Origin: Cryptomeria japonica
Taxonomy: Eukaryota; Streptophyta; Pinopsida; Cupressales; Cupressaceae
Direction of reading: 5' to 3'
NCBI RefSeq assembly: GCF_030272615.1
Contig: NC_081410.1
Location: forward strand, 505,966,442-506,030,441
DNA: 64,000 nucleotides
Shown: piece by piece, positions 57,060-64,000 of the stretch
How the letters are laid out: every line of letters starts with the position of its first letter
How positions within the stretch are numbered: position 1 is the first letter of the stretch
The notes under the pieces: model-generated
Databases searched by the model: none
Told to the model about the DNA's origin: nothing
What the model saw: the letters and a program-made list of their open reading frames with translations, nothing else
Translations under genes and position numbers: made by a program

Positions 57060-59914
57060 CCGACATGGATCCATCACATATCGCAGACAGAGATGTACCT
57101 TGCGACACTTCTACCGAGTAGATAAACCTCATTGTAATTGTACAAATTAGGTAGAAGCAAATTGTTACATTATTATGTTCTTTTTTTTAGTGATTTATAC
57201 TAATTTTGTAATTGTTAATGATATTCTTGACACAAACGGATGTTCGGGGAAAGGGAAAGGGAGTTGTAGTACCTGAGCACCTTTCTATGGATGTGGAATC
57301 ATTAGGGTTAAGCAATGATGACCCTGAAGATCCCACAGACCTTGTGAAATTCTTTAAAATGCCTCTTATAAAAATTAGAAAAGAGATTGTTGCTTTGGCA
57401 GCCATGCATCCTACCACTGATGAGATACGACAGAGGGTGGAATTATTGTATAAGACATCAGAAAAATTGTAAGTAAGCAGTAATGAAAGCTTTAATTATA
57501 ACAAAAGTTCAATAATGGTTTATATTTTATTCTCTTTTTATGTCATTAACAAAAATATGTAAGTATTGTTTTTACAACAATTTATCCACCCTCATGAAAG
57601 TCGTTCCTACGATCAGGGTGTTGCAGGATCAGGTGATGACGATTTTCTTGTATTATCACTTGCTTGGCTTATCACTCTAAGTACCCAAAACACATCATAC
57701 TTGATACTGTCAATTTTCAAAATAAAGGTTCATCCTTGTTTACAATTCTTGCACTTTTCATATATTTAATGTTTGATATATTTAATGTATTATTCTTTAG
57801 GTGCTGTCAATGTTACTGTCCAAATGTCGACGCCGCCTCATCAGAGCTCACCCTCACCTGTATTGCTGACTGCAATGTCGGCAACACGTAGCATGCAGAC
57901 ATCCTCTAGTGCACGTCATATTGGCCCGCCCACTATTGGTAGATCCCTCTTTTGCTCTATCTTCTGTCATGTGTTTATTTCCCTTCAAGCATTCTTTCTT
58001 GAATTCTAATGCCATTTCATAGTGGATTCAATTTTTGCAGGAGGAGATGCACGTGAGGATGTGCCATAGGCGACTATTGCTGATAACATAGCATCATTTC
58101 CTAGATCTTCTCGTATTGCTAGTACGGGAACATTGCAGGCCACATTCATGGTGAGTGACGAAGAAATGCTTCCCTTAAAGATACAAAAGGTTCCAGGTAC
58201 TTTAAAATTATTATTATATATACTCTAATTGTAATTTACTTTATGATCACTCGTTTTGGACTAATATTGATCCCATGAATTTTTTGTAGGCAATGATATT
58301 TTCTATAAACATCTTAGTGACATTGCATTGCAGATATTTGGGCCCACCATACGTAAAAGGTGGTACATCATATGTGAACTAACCCTTATCCACTTTTGAT
58401 TTCATATCATTGCTAGAATACTTGTCCTTTGATCCATTTCTTGAAGTGTAATAAATGTAGCTTCAGTTCATTTCTGAATCTAACAGGTTTGTTTTTGCTT
58501 TAAAAGGTGGAATGACCAAGAAAAAAGATTAAAAGATGAATTGACAAACCAAATGGTTGAGTGGTTTGGAAATGACACCTTTGACAAAACTAAGCTCCTT
58601 GAAAAAGCTGGCACATATCTAAATTATGTGAGGGACAAATACATGACCCATTTGGAGAGGAACCTAAAGTACGAGCATCCCCCCATGATTCCAGAGAGGG
58701 AGTGGAAGGACCTGATTTTGGATGCCAAGGAAAGAATTGAAAGGAAAAAAGGAAATACACCAGTAGACGCCAGAAGAAGGTATGGGATACTATTAAGAAT
58801 GTAATTATGTACTAATTAATTACTCTTTATATTTATATAATCTAACATATTTCAAACTTTTTATAGACTAAGTGACACGTCAAAGGCAACCAAGGCAAGG
58901 CAAGAAAAGCACGGGCAACACAAACTTGGCTCTGGTGGTTACATGAAACTTGCTGCACAAATTGTAAGTATCTCATGTAAACTCCCATATTGTCTCAAAA
59001 TATTAATAAATTGCAAATGTTTTTTTTATCAAACAATGCAAGCACAATTCATGGTACCAAGCAAAAATGCAGGGCTCTGAATTCAATAGAGCACCCATAG
59101 AAGATGACAAGAGAATTGCCTACCAGCAAGGCTATTCGGCCGTGGCTGGTCGGCTACGAGAATTGAGTGGGCATACACAACATTTGAGTGCATCCGTCAC
59201 ACAGGTAAATATGGAAAATGGAAGTTGTTTCAAATTGAATACTTTACCAATAATCTAATTGATGTTGAGTTCCAACATAAAGTGACTATATTTGTTTTAA
59301 ATAAGCAAGCAATGATAACAATGTGCATGTCATTAGAATGCAGCCTGCTAATTATGAAACACCACCTGCACATGAAGGTCCAGATGTGCATCCCAGTAGT
59401 GGAGGTATTCATTTGCTATTCAAATTTATTTATTTAGCTATTAATACAATTAAATATCTTAATTTGTAATTAGAGTAGTAATTAATGTAACCTTTCTTGT
59501 TAATATTTTAGAGCATGTAGTCGGTGGTGAGCAAGTGGAGCATGATCTGGGTACACAACCTGAAGAAAGTGATGTTCCCCACTCAGGTGAAGAGGACCAT
59601 GGTGTTCAGCATGTTGAGGTTGAGGCTACACAAAATGATGTGGCCCCATCAAGTAAAGAGCACAACAATTATGTTCTCTAAATTAATGAAATACTTGTAA
59701 CAATAATAATTTTTTTGTTTTGAATTTAACCCATTTCTTTGTTATTGCAGAGGACCCCCCTTCGCTTCAGTGTCCTCGTCCTCAGTATAGGACTAGGCAT
59801 ACATTGAGATCACGAGCAGTTGGCGGAACATCTGCAGAGGGGGACAATGATGAAGACACCGATGTTCCACTTAGTCTTTTCATAGCTTCAAAGAAAAAAC
59901 AAAGAAAGAAATGA
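57060..59914 (+). pseudogene. CACTA-2 TnpA-like (Transposase_24-type) gene
   Basis: Multi-exon gene with GT..AG borders, better kept than in CACTA-1. Pieces: RGKGKGVVVPEHLSMDVESLG (57241-57300), KEIVALAAMHPTTDEIRQRVELL, STPPHQSSPSPVLLTAMSAT (57829), SSRIASTGTLQATFMVSDEE, WNDQEKRLKDEL ... TYLNYVRDKYMTHLE ... PMIPEREWKDLILDAKERI (58511-58770), SGGYMKLAAQI (about 58937), AYQQGYSAVAGRLRELSG (about 59119) and a basic C-terminus SKKKQRKK ending at 59914, likely a nuclear-localisation or DNA-contact tail. In CACTA elements the second protein typically binds subterminal repeats, by family analogy. At least one stop is present (TAG near 57118, possibly intronic). Confidence 0.7.
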
Positions 59915-60164
59915 TTGTAATCTAACTTATTTGATAATGATTGATTTTTATGTGTTAGTGAATGTAATTATGTGCTAATTAATGGTTATGGATGATATGT
60001 GTTAATTAATATTGATGAATGTTGTGTGTTAATTAATGTTAATCAATGTTATGTGTTAATGAACGTTATGTGATATTAATGAATGAATGCTATATTTTAT
60101 TAATGGTAGAAAGAATTAATGAATGAATGTTATAAGATGTTAACGAGGAATTTAGAGTGATGTT

Positions 60165-60181
60165 GGGGGGGGGGGGGGGGG
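60165..60181 (+). repeat. Poly-G run of 17
   Basis: In the CACTA-2 3' region. The equivalent place in CACTA-1 (about 30556) has only AGGGGGGAAGGGG, so the run expanded in this copy. Confidence 0.9.
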
Positions 60182-60385
60182 AGGGTCCAAATGAGCTTCC
60201 ATCTTCACGTGGTTGGCCCTGTTAAGTAGAGAATATTAAACTATTCTCGAAACCAAGCGAAGCTCAACAAGGTAACACACTTTTCAATATTTCATTATGT
60301 TGCACAGTTAATCTTATTGAATAATGTATATTGAATCTTAATTGCAGGGTCCAACAGAGCCAACACGAACAACAACACCATGAGT

Positions 60386-60979
60386 TGCTGGGTATAATGA
60401 ACTCCCATATTGTCTTGTCTGTACATGAACAATATGAGTTGCTTCTAGTGTTGATATCCAAGGTGGGACTACAAAAGTTATGAATATGCCTCATCCTTGT
60501 AAGTTTTTTTATTACAACTCCTAATTCTTGAGACTAAACTTTTTGTTCTTGATGTTTTTCACTAGTTGTCATAACCTCTGACTTTGATGCTTGTGCCTTA
60601 ATAGAACTAGATGTTTCTTGTATGCATACTTGGTCAAGGACTGCATTATGATGCTATAGGGCTACAAACTAAGATTATTTATTGTATTGAGTTGCAAATT
60701 TGACATGACTTGCCCTATGACTGCTATGCACATTTATGTATATACACTATTTCTAGTTTGTATATTGATATTAATTTTGAGAAAATATTACAAAACTCAG
60801 AGTATTCTCCATAAGACTAGAAAAAAGCTCAGATAAATTTCTGCAGCGTTTTCTTACAATTACTTGCGATCGTTTTTTTAGGAGTCCTGGTATCCATTTA
60901 TAATAGTATGGATGCATACAAGCTTTGGACCCTTCAAAAGAAAGTTTGTTACAAACAACCGGTCATTTTCAAGAAGCGG
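60386..60979. other. No gene recognised, between CACTA-2 core and family U copy 3
   Basis: AT-rich sequence beyond the end of CACTA-1/CACTA-2 homology. No terminal TAGTG or subterminal repeat array is seen, so the right end of CACTA-2 is not here. Confidence 0.55.
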
Positions 60980-63900
60980 TTATAAGTCCTTTTCAGCATC
61001 TGCGGCTTCCTCTGCTTGTTGTTCCGTTGCAACCTCCTGTAAGTGCTCCCGAGCATCTTCTTTCTGTCTCATATACTTATCTTTCCACTCCTGATACACA
61101 TCATCACTAGGCCAAGTAAAACTAGCAATCTTCTGTTTCATATCTTCTAGCCGCTTCCAAGTGACTCGTACATGCCCAATCTCTGTTTCTATGTAACCAT
61201 AATGAGATTTCACTTTTTCAATTTCCTCAATTGTTTGGACAAATAAGGATGTGTCATCAGTACTAATAATTTGATTGATCCTTAGGGACAAATTGTGGTC
61301 CACCTCCTTTAACCAAGTATTCTCTTCCTTTAGCTGGACAGGACCAATGAAACCTCCTGGAAACATTTCAAATTTATGATTTAGATATTCTTTCCTATAA
61401 AGTTGGGCTTTTCTTTTTATACCTGCTCCTTCCACTGAAAGAATATTCATCTCTTTTATAAACTCACATGTGGACCTTAGATTGTCATTCTCTTCTACAT
61501 CTGCATGGGAAGAACACACGAGCTCTAACTCTTTACCTCTAGGCACCCACTTATTCAGGATTGGTTCCAAAGTGGCTTCTTCTTCTCTCAATTTGATCAA
61601 AATCTCAAGAATCCTCTTCATATTTATGTATACATTGGAGGTTTTGACTGAGTCAACAAACTTCAAGATGGTGGCTTTCACCTTCTCCTCATATTTGTTT
61701 GCATACAATGTCTGAGCTTGTTTCAATTTTTCCAACTCATGTTCGACATTTTTAGGTAATTGGGAGCTAGAAGGCATAGGAGAAGGGGGATATTCAATGA
61801 TGGGACTAGTAGGAGGGGGTCTTGCTGGAGAGGAGGCTATCATGAGTGTAGAAGATTCACCGGGATGATATTGACCTGCCAGTTGACTCTGGAGTCTAGC
61901 AATTATGCTGTCTCTGTTGGCTATTCCTTCTTTAGCATCATTGTAAGCTTTTAAAATAGTCTCCAACTTCAATTGGAGATTAGCCTTTTCTTGTGCCTCT
62001 TTCTCTACCACCGCAACACTAAATTTTGCAGTCTCTAGGACTATGCTTGCAGCTTCCACTACCCCTATGTCTTGGACTCTTTTAACTATCACACCTCCTA
62101 AGAGGCTAGAATCTGATGCATCCTTCCTTCTTTTGTTTTCATCCTTCTTTAAAGACCACATGACAAGAGCAACATTATCTTTTCTAAATGTCACTCCTTC
62201 CATAGGCTTTGTTTCTTTCCTCACTACATCAAGCACTAAGGCATCAGCTATATCCCATTCAGGGGGAATCAACACACCAACCTTTGCTACCATTTGTCTT
62301 CCTTTCTTAGGGGTGATTACTTTGAACTCCTCCATCATTTATTGCTTAACCTCTTCTTCTACCTGAGTTGTATTTTTAAGAGGCTATTCACTTTTCCTCT
62401 GTTCACATCTAGTCTTGAATTGAACAATATTTTGCTTCCATAGAAACTGTATAAAAGCTCCCAATGTGACAAAATTACTGTCAGCTAGGAATTCTTCACT
62501 AGCTTGCTTAACAGTAAGGTCCATTTCTTGGCCCTTTAACTCACCATCAGTCAAATCCATTTAAGCATTAGGTGGCTCTTTGGGCATCCCCTCTTGGGTC
62601 TCCTCATAGGTATAGGCAATCTCACCAAGACTCCCTAACTGCAATAATTGTTCAGCCAGAGCTTGTTCATCTCCAATGTGGATAGGAGACTGAGATGGAG
62701 AATATTGAGGCTCATTAGTTTCAATTTCCTTTCCCACTCTCTGCTTCTTAGGGGAATCCTGTATGTCAATGACATCTTTAATTTTCCTCTTCCCTTTTGA
62801 AGTGGAAGGCTCACCTGTCACTGGCATTATCATAGTGTACTTTGACCTTTTGTGCATTACATAGTCACCACGTGGGATATCTTTAGCAAAGGTAAGCTTA
62901 GCCAATACCATCTTAGCCTTATCAAGCTCATTTTGCATTATGGCCTCCCTCTTTTCTTTTAAGGTCTGCATGAGATCTTCAAAATAAAGAATCGGGAATT
63001 TTATTTTCTCCTCAAATGGATTGAAGCTAGAAAGGGGGTCATAGCTAGTGTCAAATTGATGGATAAAATCAAGGGCTTTCTTATATGCCACCCACTTCTC
63101 CTTCCTCAGTTCTTGCTCATCTAAGCTGAATTCATTTCTAATCAGATCTTCTGGGAACTGAAATTGATGTGGCCTACCTCTGCACACTGCTCTTTTTTTG
63201 AACATGCCATTGAAAAAATCCTCGGGGTCTGCTCATCTTGACACTGCAGTAGACAACCTATATGGCTTAAAGAATTCTTCAAAAAATCTCCATCCACCCT
63301 TAGTGATCACAAAATGGTGAGCCATGGTAATAGTTGGGAAAATAGTCCCTTTACCTCTATTGGTTAGCTCTGCTTCTTGTACTCCCCCAATTTGTCTCAG
63401 GACTTCTGCAATCCCTATCTTCAATGGGACCTGATAGGGTAGTAAAAAGTGGGTGCCTCTAAATCCAAACACTCTAAAAATAGTAGACACAGGGTACAAA
63501 TATATGTCTCCCCAATTGTGAACAATCTTGATATCCTCTGCAAACTCCTTTGGTCTGAGAAACTCCAAAAGAGCCTTAGGAATTCTAGGGTTTTCTCTGC
63601 ATAGAAGAATCCTAATTTTAGATGCAAAGCATCTATCAAACTTTAAATAACTTGCATCTTCTCTATCCCAAGATAGAACAGTACTCCACAATTGCACTGG
63701 CATCTCCTCTTTATCCTTGACCTTAATCAGGTCCATCTCCTTTCCAAAATAATCAACCCCTTTGAACAAAAACATATGCATTAACATGGAGTACCATCCA
63801 AATGGCCTATCCACCTTACCATTTTTGATTCCTACTAGCCCTTTATAAATTGCATCAACAAGGTATGAGGCATAATCAAATGTTATTGCTAGGGAGGGGT

Positions 63901-64000
63901 TTAGAATTTGTGCAATCATTAACATATAATGGGTTGGCATATTCTTTTTAGCATCCTCTCCAAAAATCTGGCATAATGCCCAATACATACCCTTAGCTCT
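60980..64000 (-). pseudogene. Family U copy 3: ~1000-residue unknown protein, N-terminus off the window
   Basis: A single minus-strand frame from the window edge to 60980 with only about four stops (near 63231, 62565, 62388 and 62340). Order: HYMLMIAQILNPS, YLVDAIYKGLVG, WYSMLMHMFLFKG, EMPVQLWSTVLSWD, FLRPKEF (about 63540-63565), VHNWGD (about 63510-63525), FRGTHFLLP then EVLRQIG, a Lys-rich middle (STSKGKRKIKD), TPKKGRQMVAKVGVLIPPEWD (about 62250-62310), coiled coil (KLETILKAYNDAKEGI), a Pro/Ser linker (ASSPARPPPTSP), and a long helical C-terminus rich in Glu/Lys ending EEAADAEKDL. The N-terminal half aligns by eye with copy 2 (11877-13871). No domain that I can name, no catalytic triad, no membrane span. 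By length and order it is the reference copy of the family here. Confidence 0.7.

Larger units (their letters stand above)
52359..60385 (+). mobile_element. CACTA-2 (En/Spm-like) core region
   Basis: Collinear sister of CACTA-1 with conserved exons and introns. It holds a TnpD-like gene (52369-56637) and a TnpA-like gene (about 57060-59914). It lacks the ~1.2 kb holding the SET-like ORF and is therefore shorter. Homology ends just after 'ggtccaacagagcc'. Unlike CACTA-1, no clathrin sequence follows. Confidence 0.85.

Overview
The window looks like nuclear DNA of a seed plant with a large, repeat-choked genome. A gymnosperm or conifer is my guess, but nothing here fixes the lineage. Evidence for a plant: two CACTA (En/Spm-like) elements with introns, a Ty1/copia element with the usual plant initiator-tRNA primer site, a Ty3/gypsy element, an L1-type LINE with a plant-type RNase H tail, PPR repeats, and pieces of a plant-type clathrin heavy chain gene. 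I found no intact host gene. Almost every long coding stretch is a decayed mobile-element gene or a captured gene fragment.

Layout. 1-1170 is low-complexity (GA, TA, poly-G). 1170-3860 is a gypsy 5' LTR, leader and start of gag. The same kind of element resumes at about 46160 (rest of gag, zinc knuckle, protease) and ends in a truncated 3' LTR at 49208-49657, so one gypsy element may have been split by about 42 kb of nested insertions. 6280-18283 holds several copies, in both orientations, of a coding family I do not recognise ('family U'), plus three clusters of hairpin or palindromic repeats. 18400-19272 and 31602-32842 are two copies, in the same orientation, of a TCGGTA-rich dispersed repeat. 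21003-30765 is CACTA-1: a TnpD-like transposase, a SET-domain-like ORF and a TnpA-like gene. Directly downstream lie partial, partly duplicated exons of clathrin heavy chain (30898-45371), interrupted by the TCGGTA repeat, a LINE (33626-39950) and a complete-length but dead copia element (40349-45100). A CACTA-type right terminus ends at 46157.

49658 begins a CACTA-type left terminus inserted in the gypsy LTR. It is followed by a PPR-gene fragment and CACTA-2 (52359-60385), a sister of CACTA-1 without the SET segment. 60980-64000 (minus strand) is the longest copy of family U and runs off the window.

Themes. The CACTA elements appear to carry or border unrelated gene pieces (SET, clathrin, PPR, perhaps family U). 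Many in-frame stops look like C-to-T decay of CAG, CAA or CGA codons; two sites are shown directly by comparing the CACTA copies. Two further TGA stops are shared by both CACTA transposases, so they predate the split of the copies. The best candidates for something undescribed are family U and the SET-domain ORF inside CACTA-1.
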